A stretch of DNA of 64,000 nt, from the NCBI GenBank assembly GCA_943788025.1, contig CALSOR010000006.1, positions 682,001-746,000 of the forward strand, in the 5' to 3' direction. The notes beneath the pieces were generated by a model. It had not been told where the DNA came from, ran no database searches, and saw only the letters and a list, made by a program, of their open reading frames with translations. The DNA is from JABAAE01 sp905480545. GTDB lineage: Bacteria; Planctomycetota; Planctomycetia; Pirellulales; Pirellulaceae. The stretch's first letter is position 1. Each line of letters begins with the position of its first letter. A program made the translations under genes and the position numbers. Shown piece after piece: positions 9,987 through 19,386 of this stretch.

Positions 9987-11372
9987 TCAATCTTCAGAAG
10001 CCGATTTTTTTGACTTCATTTTTACAGTGCTGACGTTAGAACGCTGGAATAAAGGCAACGCTTCATCAACATAGGACTCGTCGATAAATGCAATAACGAT
10101 GTCACCGGGCATCAACTTGTCACCCGCTTCCGGAACTCGCGAGTATCGATCACGCATTAAGGCTGCGATTAAGCATGGCGAGGGCAACGGCAAATCATTC
10201 AGGTTCATTAGAACGGCCTGCGATTCATCCTCGACTTCAATTTCGTATATTCCGATCCGTCCATCGGCCAATAAATACTTCGAAATCACATTTTTGCCAT
10301 TGAGCAAGCCGAGAATTTGCTTGGCCATTACCTGCCGTTCGGAAACGGCAAAGTCGATTCCGATCTTCCCCACAACGTTTCCGTAATCAGGACGTCCGAC
10401 GATCGAGAGAATCTTTTTGGCGCCAATTTCTTTTGCCTCGACACCAGCCATGATATTACTCTCATCGTCGCCTGTGCATGCAACGAAAAAATCAGCATCC
10501 GCAATACGCTCCTCTTCCATAATCTGTCGAGCCGTTGCATCACAATGCAAAATCGTCGCACCAGGTAACGAGTTTGAAAGCCAGTCACATCGCGCCGAAT
10601 CTTTTTCGATTAAAACAACAGAAAACGCATTCGATTCGAGCATGTTGGCCAAATGGTAACCGGTCTCGCCACCTCCACCGATCACTACAAATTGCTTTTG
10701 ATTCTTTTTGGCTCTGAACATCGGTTTAGTCCGATCAAGATCCTCAGGTTTCCCAACGACGTCAAGGACGTCGCCCAACTGGATCTTATCGCTTGCCGTC
10801 GCAACCCATGTTTGCCCATCCCGCGAAATTGAACCAATTCGTATCGAACTGGGAAGCCCCAAGTCCTTTAAGGGTTTACCGCAAATCAGCTCTTCGGTGA
10901 CCTCAATTTCCTGAACTTCAATGTCTCCGGTTGCAAAGTGCTCAATAATCGCAGAATTCCGACTTCGAATCTCACGAGCTAACTCCAGCGCGGTCAACTG
11001 CTCAAGGCTTAGGAATCGATCAATTTGAAAATGTCGCTGATAATCGAATGTAGAAAGATCGTGATAGACCGGCGAATAGACTCGAGCCACACACCGATGC
11101 GCACCCATGCGTTTTGCGATGCTCGCCCCAATCATATTGACTTCGTCGACACCGGTCACCGCAAGGCAAAGGTCACATGAATTTACGTTCGCTTGAAAGA
11201 GCACCGAAGATTGAGAGGCAGACCCGGTAATGCCCCGCACGTCCAATGTTTCATCGATCTTCCGAGTTCGAGCGGGATCGGCGTCGACAACGGTAACGCT
11301 ATGCCCGTTTCGACAAAGCAAATCTGAAATTTCGGTTCCTACCGTTCCGGCGCCAAGGACAACAATTTTCAT
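9987..11372 (-). CDS. trkA: Trk potassium transport regulatory protein TrkA
   Basis: 461 residues, the usual TrkA length, with two tandem halves. Each has a Rossmann RCK_N domain (G-A-G-T-V-G at 7-12; G-G-G-G-E-T-G near 235) followed by an RCK_C ligand-binding domain. TrkA sits on the cytoplasmic face and gates the TrkH/TrkG potassium channel by binding NAD(H) and ATP. No trkH is present in this window. The gene is the last of three minus-strand genes with two small membrane-protein genes upstream, but the 200-base gap to them makes co-transcription uncertain. Confidence 0.93.
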   Translation of the reverse strand: MKIVVLGAGTVGTEISDLLCRNGHSVTVVDADPARTRKIDETLDVRGITGSASQSSVLFQANVNSCDLCLAVTGVDEVNMIGASIAKRMGAHRCVARVYSPVYHDLSTFDYQRHFQIDRFLSLEQLTALELAREIRSRNSAIIEHFATGDIEVQEIEVTEELICGKPLKDLGLPSSIRIGSISRDGQTWVATASDKIQLGDVLDVVGKPEDLDRTKPMFRAKKNQKQFVVIGGGGETGYHLANMLESNAFSVVLIEKDSARCDWLSNSLPGATILHCDATARQIMEEERIADADFFVACTGDDESNIMAGVEAKEIGAKKILSIVGRPDYGNVVGKIGIDFAVSERQVMAKQILGLLNGKNVISKYLLADGRIGIYEIEVEDESQAVLMNLNDLPLPSPCLIAALMRDRYSRVPEAGDKLMPGDIVIAFIDESYVDEALPLFQRSNVSTVKMKSKKSASED

Positions 11373-11574
11373 TTGGAATATTTTCGAGAACCAAAATTTA
11401 AAGTTCGCATGAATCGTCGAAACAACACTATTTGCTATTCTTCAATTCGAGACGTAGGCAATTAGAATCCGGGGGTCAAGCGAGCCCCTCAGCCACACCA
11501 CCCTCCAAAAGCCATCAACCAATTTCTATTGTAGGCAATCAAGATGTGCAGTTAACAACACCGCCATTTCAAGT

Positions 11575-11820
11575 TCAAAGACTAATTCCGACAACCCAAA
11601 TCACCATAAAGATGATCGCCATAAACGTCAGGACCCAGACGGCAGATTTGTAAGCATTGACCAGTATCGGCACAAGATGCTCGTGCCGGGTCGCACCGTA
11701 GACCAGACTGATGCTGACGATCAAGGGCAACGCATACCACCAACGCCCCGTCCAAAATGACGCAAAAAGGTACGGCATGAAAAGATTGCCGATCGAACTA
11801 AAAATACTAACGTCAAACAT
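11575..11820 (-). CDS. Small hydrophobic membrane protein, unknown function
   Basis: 81 residues from the ATG at 11820; a TTG at 11835 would add five. Two to three hydrophobic segments are visible (around W-W-Y-A-L-P-L-I-V and V-W-V-L-T-F-M-A-I). No motif was recognised. It lies 83 bases downstream of the DUF6677-like membrane protein gene on the same strand, so both could be one transcript. Coding status rests on length, hydrophobic pattern and position. Confidence 0.55.
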   Translation of the reverse strand: MFDVSIFSSIGNLFMPYLFASFWTGRWWYALPLIVSISLVYGATRHEHLVPILVNAYKSAVWVLTFMAIIFMVIWVVGISL

Positions 11821-11903
11821 GTTGAGGTCGTCCAAACCGGTTTACGAACTAAATTCTTCTGAAGCCATGCGGCTGTTTTCCTACGTTGTCAATCGACAGC
11901 ATT

Positions 11904-12623
11904 TCAAGAATTGCCTGAGGAAGACTCATCTGATTCATCCTCTTTGTTTTTCTTTTCGTCTTCTGATGGCAAAACCGGACCGGCAAACGCGTCGTAAATC
12001 GCGAGAATGTTTAGCAATCCAGCAACCACGGTGTATAAAGTCCCTAATTCGAAGCCGTGCTGCGTTTCGGCAGTCCACATCGCCAAGACATCCGCGTCGT
12101 TGGTCGAAAGCTCACCGTCCGGCGGTGCCATAAAGCCATCCATCAATGGCTTGGCCATGAATTCATTCTTCTTCATATCTTCGGCATAGCGTTCGCGTTC
12201 CTCCGAAGACATGATTTGGAACGCCTTTCGATGGCCTCGTGGAAATCGCCATGCTGTGACCATGTATGGGTCGCCGCCGTCACGAACTTTCAAGTTTTGG
12301 ATTACCGCTGGGAACGCGGGCAATCCCATTCCTAGCTGCGGGATCGCCTGCCAACGATAGTCGTTCGGACGCCAAGAAGCATAGACGACGTGCCCATTCC
12401 CCAAAATCAATCCGAAAAAGAAAGTTCCGAGAATGCAAATCATGAACAGGGCGCCCTTACGGTACCGACGCTGATACAAGTGTCCCGCACCGGGACAAAG
12501 CCACGCCAACGCAGCCGCAAGCAACGGCTCGCGGAGATCCACATCGATTGTTTCCGATTCCGTACTTACGGTTTGCTTATTCGAATTTGAATTCATATTA
12601 GATCTTGGACTTGTTTGACCCAT
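11904..12623 (-). CDS. Membrane protein with TM2-like N-terminal part (DUF6677-like)
   Basis: 239 residues. After a polar 30-residue leader comes a segment with A-A-L-A-W-L-C-P-G-A-G-H-L-Y-Q-R-R-Y and G-A-L-F-M, which resembles the glycine-rich first hairpin of TM2-type proteins. A soluble central region and a further hydrophobic segment with L-L-N-I-L-A-I-Y-D-A-F follow, ending in an acidic, serine-rich tail. From memory it matches a planctomycete family labelled DUF6677; this name is tentative. Function unknown. An alternative ATG lies nine codons in. First gene of a possible three-gene minus-strand cluster ending with trkA. Confidence 0.7.
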   Translation of the reverse strand: MGQTSPRSNMNSNSNKQTVSTESETIDVDLREPLLAAALAWLCPGAGHLYQRRYRKGALFMICILGTFFFGLILGNGHVVYASWRPNDYRWQAIPQLGMGLPAFPAVIQNLKVRDGGDPYMVTAWRFPRGHRKAFQIMSSEERERYAEDMKKNEFMAKPLMDGFMAPPDGELSTNDADVLAMWTAETQHGFELGTLYTVVAGLLNILAIYDAFAGPVLPSEDEKKNKEDESDESSSGNS

Positions 12624-12826
12624 AAGTCATGAATCCCTTAACTTAGTTGATTTTGCGGATCATTCACAGATCGGCTGCGCATTTAGAATGCGTTTTAGAC
12701 ATTCGTGTGTGGGATGAATTATCGTGGCAAAAACCTTATTTGTCTGGTATTTTTACTGGATTTCGCCCAGTTAAATCGTTGGTATTTAACGTCATTTCCA
12801 AGACTGATCCCGAAAGACCATTCGAA

Positions 12827-13537
12827 ATGTCGAATCGATTTTACTCTGACAAAGAAATTGAAGTCGGAATCTCGCTCGACTTATCCGACTCTGAGAGCCA
12901 TCATTTGATCCACGTAATGCGAGCCAAAACGGGAGACAATGTCACGCTGTTTAACAATTCTGGAAACGAGTTTTCCGCCACGCTTGCAGGAATGACCAAG
13001 AAGATCGTCACCGTCGACGTTCTTGACAAGCACGAGGTCAATCGCGAACTCGATTTCGACTTGCTGATCGCCGCTCCATTGCCCAAGAGTGATCGGCAGA
13101 AGTTTTTGATTGAAAAGCTGACGGAGGTTGGTGTCACGGAATTCATTCCGATGAATACAAGCCGGACCAGCGTTGCATCGAATCCAAAGGTTCTGGAGAA
13201 GCTCCGTCGGTTGGTTATCGAGTCCTCTAAACAGTGCGGTCGAAATCGGCTAATGAAGATCTCTAGCGCGAGGTCATTTTTGGAATTGTGTCGAGTCGAG
13301 GATGAATCAAATCGTTCTCAGGATTTTGAGAGGCTAATCGCGATTCCGACGGCTGATCAGAACAAAAACATCAGCTCCAATGTTAACAAGATCATAATGA
13401 TCGGCCCGGAGGGCGGATTTACAAACGAGGAAGTAGCGTTAGCCAAAGGTGCAAACTGGCATCCAATCAACTTGGGAAAAAGTATTTTGCGAATGGAAAC
13501 CGCTGCTTTGGCAGCCGCCGTACTATTTCGGAAGTAA
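12827..13537 (+). CDS. rsmE: 16S rRNA (uracil-1498-N3)-methyltransferase
   Basis: 236 residues from the ATG at 12827, the normal RsmE length; the frame is open further upstream to 12647 but that part has no family similarity. The N-terminal PUA-like part starts M-S-N-R-F-Y and contains H-H-L-I-H-V-M-R. The SPOUT domain shows K-L-T-E-V-G-V, then I-G-P-E-G-G-F, and near the end L-G-K-S-I-L-R-M-E-T-A-A, which form the knotted SAM pocket. It methylates U1498 in the ribosomal decoding centre. Flanked by a divergent membrane protein gene and by plsC 311 bases downstream. Confidence 0.93.
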   Translation: MSNRFYSDKEIEVGISLDLSDSESHHLIHVMRAKTGDNVTLFNNSGNEFSATLAGMTKKIVTVDVLDKHEVNRELDFDLLIAAPLPKSDRQKFLIEKLTEVGVTEFIPMNTSRTSVASNPKVLEKLRRLVIESSKQCGRNRLMKISSARSFLELCRVEDESNRSQDFERLIAIPTADQNKNISSNVNKIIMIGPEGGFTNEEVALAKGANWHPINLGKSILRMETAALAAAVLFRK

Positions 13538-13848
13538 TTGCGTATTGTCAGAGATTTACATTTCGAACAAAAAATCGCGAAATAAATTCGGTCACCGGCT
13601 GGTCCCGTCATCGAGAATCCAATCATTCAGCCTGTCGGGCACTACTGGAAATGTGAATTCGCCTCTAAAATGGGGGGCAAAAGTGAATTTAGGCATTCCG
13701 CATTCACTTGAACCCAAAATTCTAAAATACGAAGTCCTTGCTAAATCATTTCGACGGGCAAGAGATGGCACCGAATTTATCGACCCGCGATATTGGACTA
13801 ATCGATCTCCGTCTGATCAAATGGAGGTAGTCCAATGAAACAAAATCT
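13538..13848. other. Intergenic stretch upstream of plsC
   Basis: Holds only the leader ORF described separately. A longer open frame that starts inside rsmE and ends at 13838 shows no family features and is treated as non-coding. Confidence 0.4.
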
Positions 13849-13852
13849 ATGA
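13835..13852 (+). promoter_or_regulatory. Five-codon leader ORF with strong ribosome binding site before plsC
   Basis: A GGAGGT at 13823-13828 sits six bases before an ATG at 13835. The reading frame is ATG-AAA-CAA-AAT-CTA-TGA, and its stop overlaps the plsC start codon at 13849 as ATGA. The plsC ATG itself has no Shine-Dalgarno motif at a normal distance. This suggests that ribosomes load at the mini-ORF and pass to plsC by translational coupling. The layout is seen directly; the function is inferred. Confidence 0.5.
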
Positions 13853-14457
13853 ACTTCACGGCAGCAACACTTTCATTCGTCGCAAAATTAGTTTGTGGCG
13901 CGAAGATCCGCTGGCTGGATTGTCAGCCTGATACATGCCAACGCATTTATTTTGCCAACCATACCAGCCACCTAGATGCGGTCGTTTTATGGTCATCGCT
14001 CCCCAAGGAAGTACGTGATCTGACAAGAGCCGTTGCAGCAAAAGATTACTGGGACCACGGTTTTGTTCGCCGGCACCTGACCAAGGCTCTGAATTTGCTG
14101 CTGATTGACCGACATGATATATCGGTTCGCAGCAGCCCCATTCAAATCATGATGAATGAAATTGGGTCCACCCATTCGCTGATCGTTTTTCCAGAAGGCG
14201 GACGTAGCAGCACTGGGGAACTTGGGGAATTCAAGAGCGGCCTGTATTATATGAGCAAGAAGCGACCGGAACTCGAGTTGGTTCCGGTTTACATGGACAA
14301 TATGAATCGTGTCTTGCCGCGAGGAGAAGTTCTTCCCGTTCCGCTCTTGAGTTGCATCACAATTGGTGCACCCATGTGGTTGGAACCAGGCGAGTCCAAA
14401 TTCGAATTTTTGAATCGTGCTCGTGAAGCCGTTTTGAAGTTGAAAGAAGAAGAATAA
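13849..14457 (+). CDS. plsC: 1-acyl-glycerol-3-phosphate acyltransferase
   Basis: 202 residues. The PlsC family motifs are present: N-H-T-S-H-L-D at 37-43 (catalytic HX4D, His38 and Asp43) and F-P-E-G-G-R-S at 114-120 for glycerophosphate binding. It acylates lysophosphatidate to phosphatidate at the inner membrane. The gene ends three bases before cdsA, whose product consumes phosphatidate, so the pair carries two consecutive steps of phospholipid synthesis. Translation seems to depend on a short upstream leader ORF. Other acyl acceptors cannot be excluded from sequence. Confidence 0.88.
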   Translation: MNFTAATLSFVAKLVCGAKIRWLDCQPDTCQRIYFANHTSHLDAVVLWSSLPKEVRDLTRAVAAKDYWDHGFVRRHLTKALNLLLIDRHDISVRSSPIQIMMNEIGSTHSLIVFPEGGRSSTGELGEFKSGLYYMSKKRPELELVPVYMDNMNRVLPRGEVLPVPLLSCITIGAPMWLEPGESKFEFLNRAREAVLKLKEEE

Positions 14458-14460
14458 TTA

Positions 14461-15585
14461 ATGCCAGCCGGAATTGAAATATTCGGATTTTTTACCACAG
14501 AAGATGTGGCTGGTGATACTTGGAAAAGTAAAGCAACCGCGGTCTTTGTCGTCGTTGTGATTGCGACACTGGTTCTGCTTTTTGGTATCGGCCGCCTGCT
14601 TAAAGGTCAGCCCGACAAATTTATTGATCCAGGTATCGTTCGTAATTTCAATAAACGAATCTCGTCATGGCTGGCGATGACGACGGTCCTAGCCGCCTCA
14701 CTGTTGTTAGACAAAACAGCAATTGTGATCGTGTTTTCGCTATTGTCGTTTTGGGCGTTCCGTGAATATTTGACAATGACCCCGACCCGATTGTCAGACC
14801 ACCGCTCTCTTTTTTGGGCCTTGCTGTTTTTTACGCCGCTGCAATACCTGCTGGTTGGATTGGGAAGAGAGCAGAAGATTTTTGGCCAGACCTATGATGT
14901 TTACAACTTTTACTGCATCATGATTCCCGTTTACGCCAGTTTGTTCATCCCGTTTCGAATTGCACTTTCGAACGACGACAAACGATTCCTTGAGCGCTCT
15001 GCGAAGATACAATTTGGTCTGTTAGTGTGCGTATACGCGCTCAGCTACACCCCCGCTTTGCTGTACATGAAATTGAATCACTACACGCCCTCCGGCGTTG
15101 CGGTCCCGTGGGAATATAGTAACGTCGGCCTGTTGTTTTATTTTGTGGTGATGGTCCAAGTCAACGATGTGATGCAGTTCCTATGGGACAAAATGGTTGG
15201 GAGAAAAATCATTGCTCCGAAAATCAATTCGTCCAAGACCTGGGAAGGATTTTTTGGTGCTGCAGTTTGCACTTCTTTGATCGGCATGCTGATCCCAATC
15301 ATTTTTTATAATCAGATTACGCCGTTTCAATGGTTTGGATCCGGCTGCATGGGCCTGATCATTTCAGTGACCGGTTTCGCCGGTAGCATTACCATGTCTG
15401 CAATCAAAAGAGATCGTGGCGTGAAGGATTATGGCACATTGGTGACCGGACATGCGGGCGTGCTGGATCGAATCGATTCGCTCTGCTTTGCGGCACCCGT
15501 TTTCTATCACGTCACGCGGTTTTTCCTAGAACAAAAACCGACCGACGGAATCGAAGCGGCTGTTCTGCTGGGGACAATACTCTAA
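14461..15585 (+). CDS. cdsA: Phosphatidate cytidylyltransferase
   Basis: 374 residues with eight or more hydrophobic segments. The CDP-diglyceride synthetase signature is at the C-terminal end: S-A-I-K-R-D-R-G-V-K-D-Y-G, then G-H-A-G-V-L-D-R-I-D-S, and an upstream S-S-K-T-W-E-G-F-F-G. It converts phosphatidate and CTP to CDP-diacylglycerol, the precursor of phosphatidylglycerol and phosphatidylethanolamine. It follows plsC by three bases and converges with hisD, with only ten bases between the two stops. Confidence 0.92.
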   Translation: MPAGIEIFGFFTTEDVAGDTWKSKATAVFVVVVIATLVLLFGIGRLLKGQPDKFIDPGIVRNFNKRISSWLAMTTVLAASLLLDKTAIVIVFSLLSFWAFREYLTMTPTRLSDHRSLFWALLFFTPLQYLLVGLGREQKIFGQTYDVYNFYCIMIPVYASLFIPFRIALSNDDKRFLERSAKIQFGLLVCVYALSYTPALLYMKLNHYTPSGVAVPWEYSNVGLLFYFVVMVQVNDVMQFLWDKMVGRKIIAPKINSSKTWEGFFGAAVCTSLIGMLIPIIFYNQITPFQWFGSGCMGLIISVTGFAGSITMSAIKRDRGVKDYGTLVTGHAGVLDRIDSLCFAAPVFYHVTRFFLEQKPTDGIEAAVLLGTIL

Positions 15586-15595
15586 CGCGCGATCA

Positions 15596-16966
15596 TTATT
15601 GCTTTTTGTCCGCTGATGAAAGTCGAATATCGACGCTTGCCCGATGGGCTGTTAAGCCTTCTTTATCAGCAAGGTTCTGTACATCCTCGGCGTCGCTTTT
15701 CAGACTCTCATGATCGTATTCGATGACGCTCATGCTGCGTAAAAAATCGGCTGAATTCAGACCGTGTGCCCAAGTCGCCGTTGCCCCCGTCGGCAAAACG
15801 TGTGATGGACCGGCAACGTAATCTCCCACTGCTACCGGCGTTTTGTGACCCAGAAAGCATGCTCCGGCATTGGTGATTTCGAAAAGAAATTCACGAGCCG
15901 AGTCAATCTCGATATGCAAATGCTCCGGCGCAATCTGATTGGTCAGCCGTATCGCCGCAGCTTGATCGGCCGCGCAAATCAAGAGCCCAAACTCGTTCAA
16001 ACAATCGACGGTTAATTCGGCCCTCGATAGCTGCTTAACCTGAACGTGCAATTCCGCTTCCACCGAACTGAGAAACTCTTCGTCCCAAGTAATCAAGATT
16101 GCGGCCCCAGGTGAATGTTCGGCCTGGGCAAGTAGATCCGCCGCGACGTATGCCGGGTTGGACGTCGTATCAGCGATGACAACCACTTCGCTCGGACCGG
16201 CGATTGAATCTATGTCGACTTCTCCATACAAGTGCTTTTTTGCAAGCGCCACGAATAGATTTCCCGGACCGACAATTTTCTGAACTTTTGCGATTCCATC
16301 ACAGCCATAACCCAGCGCTGCAACCCCCTGCGCCCCGCCGACACGATAAACCTCTGAAATCCCTAATTCATGACATGTCGCCAAAACGTCAATGTTGTTT
16401 GCACCAAAATCAGTTGGCGGTGCAACAACTACGATTTCTTTAACACCGGCTGCCTGGGCAGGAACTGCCGTCATCAACACCGTCGAAGGGTATGCCGCGG
16501 CACCACCGGGAACGCAAATTCCGATCCGTTGTAGAGGAATAAACCGCTGCTCGAGACGAATGTTGGGGGCGCGCTCTACAGCAATATTCTCCGGAAGAAG
16601 CTTTGACTGAAAGTGCATGATGTTGTCGCGAATGCGACGAACCGAACGCAGAAATGACGGATCGCATTTCCCATGCGCCGCGGCAAGTTCGGTTGCATCA
16701 ACACGAATGGAACTTGCATCCAAGTCTGCACGATCAAAAACCCGGGTGTAGTGCAGAACTTTCTCCAATCCGAATTCGCGCACATCGTTGCAAATTCGCT
16801 CAACACTCTGCTGCGGAGAAAGCGGCTCTCCGAAAACAGTTTGCGTTAGTTTCTGACCGGCTGGAGAAACAATATCACCGTCGGGCGAAAGGCGTTTTTG
16901 CAATTGAGACAATGCGGCAGCGATATCGTCCTTGCTCGCAATGGCTTTTTGGATGCTAACATTCAT
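15596..16966 (-). CDS. hisD: Histidinol dehydrogenase
   Basis: 456 residues. Family landmarks include C-V-P-G-G-A-A-A-Y-P-S-T-V, V-G-G-A-Q-G-V-A-A-L, I-V-G-P-G-N-L-F-V, D-S-I-A-G-P-S-E, Q-A-E-H-S-P-G-A and A-P-E-H-L-H, which contain the zinc ligands and the catalytic Glu-His pair. It oxidises histidinol to histidine in two NAD-dependent steps, in the cytoplasm. Its ATG overlaps the stop of the upstream XRE-cupin regulator gene (ATGA), so the two are translationally coupled. The rest of the histidine pathway is not in the window. Confidence 0.95.
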   Translation of the reverse strand: MNVSIQKAIASKDDIAAALSQLQKRLSPDGDIVSPAGQKLTQTVFGEPLSPQQSVERICNDVREFGLEKVLHYTRVFDRADLDASSIRVDATELAAAHGKCDPSFLRSVRRIRDNIMHFQSKLLPENIAVERAPNIRLEQRFIPLQRIGICVPGGAAAYPSTVLMTAVPAQAAGVKEIVVVAPPTDFGANNIDVLATCHELGISEVYRVGGAQGVAALGYGCDGIAKVQKIVGPGNLFVALAKKHLYGEVDIDSIAGPSEVVVIADTTSNPAYVAADLLAQAEHSPGAAILITWDEEFLSSVEAELHVQVKQLSRAELTVDCLNEFGLLICAADQAAAIRLTNQIAPEHLHIEIDSAREFLFEITNAGACFLGHKTPVAVGDYVAGPSHVLPTGATATWAHGLNSADFLRSMSVIEYDHESLKSDAEDVQNLADKEGLTAHRASVDIRLSSADKKQ

Positions 16967-17547
16967 TTTCCGCTGGATGTCCTTTCATAGATATTGACGA
17001 GGAATGCGATCGCTTCACCACGCCCGATGTTTTCAATTTTGTGTGTCACGTCTGCTGGATAATGGGCCGAGTCGCCTCGCCCTAACTCGGAAACCTCATC
17101 GCCTGCGGTCAACTTCAATTGCCCTTTTTGAACAGTCAAGAATTCACGAGCACCTTCAAAATGAGGCGAGCTTTCGAGTTGACCGTTGGGCTTGAGAAGC
17201 AACTCGTAGAATTCAGTTTCCTTCTCAAGATGCAACGGAGACAACGTTCGAATTCGGCAGTTCTCGTCGTCGCGAAATAGGTAGTTATGGTCGTCCGAAC
17301 GGATGACGTCGATTCGAGTTGCCGGCGATGACGAGTCAACCAAATCTCCAAGACTTAAACCGAAAGCCTGTGCGATTCTAAACGCAATTCCCAAAGTCGG
17401 ATTCGCGGACCCTCGCTCGATCTGACTCAACATCGAACGACTGACGCCCGACAGACTTGCCAATTGCTCCAACGTCCAGCCCTGCTTTTTTCGCAACGCT
17501 CGCAATCGCTCGCAAACTTTCTGATTTAGAGGATCTGGATCATCCAT
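16963..17547 (-). CDS. XRE-family transcriptional regulator with cupin domain
   Basis: 194 residues. A helix-turn-helix of the XRE kind spans about 12-66 (W-T-L-E-Q-L-A, S-G-V-S-R-S-M-L-S-Q-I-E-R-G). A small cupin follows (about 110-185), with H-F-E-G-A-R-E-F near 135 and a G-D-S-A-H-Y-P segment. PuuR/SutR-like proteins of this build are repressors that sense small molecules through the cupin. It overlaps hisD by four bases, so hisD and the regulator are made from one mRNA; the ligand might be linked to amino acid supply (inference). Confidence 0.88.
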   Translation of the reverse strand: MDDPDPLNQKVCERLRALRKKQGWTLEQLASLSGVSRSMLSQIERGSANPTLGIAFRIAQAFGLSLGDLVDSSSPATRIDVIRSDDHNYLFRDDENCRIRTLSPLHLEKETEFYELLLKPNGQLESSPHFEGAREFLTVQKGQLKLTAGDEVSELGRGDSAHYPADVTHKIENIGRGEAIAFLVNIYERTSSGK

Positions 17548-17829
17548 ATTTATTGCAAATCTGCGATTCTGAAACTAAATGGGGAATCGGGTGCTGTGAG
17601 GCTCTGGAAAAAGGCGATCCATTACTGCGAATGCGTCCTCCCCTTCAAAAGACATTCGAAAAAGAACATTCGACGACCAAAGTCCCTTCTACCAGAAGCG
17701 ACGATTTTCCGAAAAAACAATAAGCGTTCTTCTTATTGGAAACTTTTCCGTTAAAATGGACATCCGTTTACGCGATAGTGGAATGGATTCCATGATACCA
17801 GACTCTTTGATCCAACGGTAGAAATTCCT

Positions 17830-18888
17830 ATGAACGCGATCGCAAAATCAATGCAAGCCATCAAGAAGACCGAACCAGCGCCCGGTTTGACTTGGTGCCC
17901 TGAGACGGAAGTACCAAGCTACGGTCCTCGTGACGTGCTCGTCCGCGTCACACACGCTGGCATTTGCGGTACCGACCGCCATATTTTCGAATGGGACGAC
18001 TGGAGTGCGAGTCGTGTCGCAATGGGAATCACGACAGGTCATGAATTTGTAGGGAAGGTGGTTGCGACGGGGGCGGCTGTCACAAGGGCTTCTGTTGGTG
18101 ATCGCGTCAGCGCCGAGGGGCATATCGGCTGCGGCATCTGTCAGCCATGCCGAACAGGGAACGGTCACATTTGCGAGCGTGTCGATATCTTGGGGATTGA
18201 TTGCAACGGCTGTTTTGCAGAATGGGTCTCTGTTCCAGAAGACAATATTTGGCCGGTACACGCCGATATCCCCGATAAAATTGCAGCCGTTTTCGATCCG
18301 CTGGGGAATGCTGTCCATACCGTCATGGCAGCCGGAGTCAGTGGAAAATCAGTTTTGATTACCGGTGTTGGGATCATTGGCCTAATGGCCGTTACCGTTG
18401 CCAAAGCGGCGGGTGCTGCGAGAATATTGGTCACCGATGTTGATTCGAAAAGGCTGGAACTTGCTCAACGCCTGGGGGCAGACGACGCATTTGACGGGCG
18501 TGCCGATTGGGTGAATGATGCTCGGAAAGCGACCCATAATCAGGGTCCCGATGTACTACTTGAAATGAGCGGTCACCCTGCAGCGATCAAATCGGGCTTT
18601 CGTAGCCTCAGAAACGGTGGAACCGCTGCACTTTTGGGACTTCCGGCAAACGATGTTTCGTTTAACCTTGCAGATGAAATCATTTTCAAGGGTGCCAAAG
18701 TGCTGGGAATCAACGGACGGCTAATGTTCGAAACCTGGTACCAGATGGAGAATTTTTTGCTGTCGGGCCGATTGGAACTGGACGAAATCGTGACTCATCA
18801 AATCCCGATGAACAACTACCAAGAAGGCTTTCGGTTGATGCAATCGGGTGAGGGAATCAAGATCGTGTTGGAAATGCCCCAAGAGTAA
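17830..18888 (+). CDS. tdh: L-threonine 3-dehydrogenase
   Basis: 352 residues of the zinc-dependent medium-chain dehydrogenase type. Catalytic zinc ligands are C46, H71 and E72, in G-I-C-G-T-D-R-H-I and T-G-H-E-F. Structural zinc cysteines are at 101, 104, 107 and 115. The NAD Rossmann motif is G-V-G-I-I-G near 182. The segment H-I-F-E-W-D-D-W-S is typical of Tdh rather than of sorbitol dehydrogenase. It oxidises threonine to 2-amino-3-ketobutyrate. The usual partner gene kbl is not adjacent. Divergent from the XRE-hisD unit with a 280-base gap. Confidence 0.85.
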   Translation: MNAIAKSMQAIKKTEPAPGLTWCPETEVPSYGPRDVLVRVTHAGICGTDRHIFEWDDWSASRVAMGITTGHEFVGKVVATGAAVTRASVGDRVSAEGHIGCGICQPCRTGNGHICERVDILGIDCNGCFAEWVSVPEDNIWPVHADIPDKIAAVFDPLGNAVHTVMAAGVSGKSVLITGVGIIGLMAVTVAKAAGAARILVTDVDSKRLELAQRLGADDAFDGRADWVNDARKATHNQGPDVLLEMSGHPAAIKSGFRSLRNGGTAALLGLPANDVSFNLADEIIFKGAKVLGINGRLMFETWYQMENFLLSGRLELDEIVTHQIPMNNYQEGFRLMQSGEGIKIVLEMPQE

Positions 18889-18957
18889 GTTGCGTTGTTC
18901 CTTACATCCAGATGAATTGAAGCCTTGCCGTCTGCAATAACAGCAAAAACAATCCAT

Positions 18958-19386
18958 TCACGGCAGCTGGAAAGGCTCGAACCCGCTGATGTTTTGGGAA
19001 GACAACTGCTGTGCGACGCCAGCGATTTGCCCCGGCTCATAGGGCTTGAGCGGATGCCGTCCCCAAATTGGCATTGGCCATGCCGAATCTGATTTAAATC
19101 GGACAACATGATGGACATGCAGCTGGGGCGTCATGTTTCCCAGTGACGCGACGTTTAATTTATCCGGTTTGAATAATGAAACCAGAGCGTTGGAAAAACG
19201 CCTAGATTCACTCCAAAATTGAATGTATTCGTCGGCTAATAAATCGTTCAGATCACGCAATTCAGGCTGCTGGGGAACCAGAACAAACCAAGGATAATTC
19301 GCGTCGTTGATAAGCAGCACGAGAGAAAGTGGAAAACTTCCCAGTGCGATTCCATCACGCTTCAAATCTGAATGAAGCTCAAACAA
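18958..19386 (-). CDS. HIT family protein
   Basis: 142 residues. The core contains I-N-D-A-N-Y-P-W-F-V-L-V-P and the triad region Q-L-H-V-H-H-V-V at 88-95, in which the first triad position is Gln and the two following histidines are kept. A C-terminal W-G-R-H-P motif is also typical. Such proteins hydrolyse or transfer nucleotidyl groups; the substrate is unknown. The start is TTG at 19386: no ATG lies between it and the upstream in-frame stop, and the residues just after it match where family members begin. It converges with tdh. Confidence 0.82.
   Translation of the reverse strand: MFELHSDLKRDGIALGSFPLSLVLLINDANYPWFVLVPQQPELRDLNDLLADEYIQFWSESRRFSNALVSLFKPDKLNVASLGNMTPQLHVHHVVRFKSDSAWPMPIWGRHPLKPYEPGQIAGVAQQLSSQNISGFEPFQLP

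Noticed and set aside
12647..12826. N-terminal extension of rsmE
   Set aside because: Family members start with the PUA-like part, which begins at the ATG at 12827.
13449..13838. 129-codon frame overlapping the rsmE end
   Set aside because: No motif; largely inside rsmE and ends exactly at the mini-ORF start.
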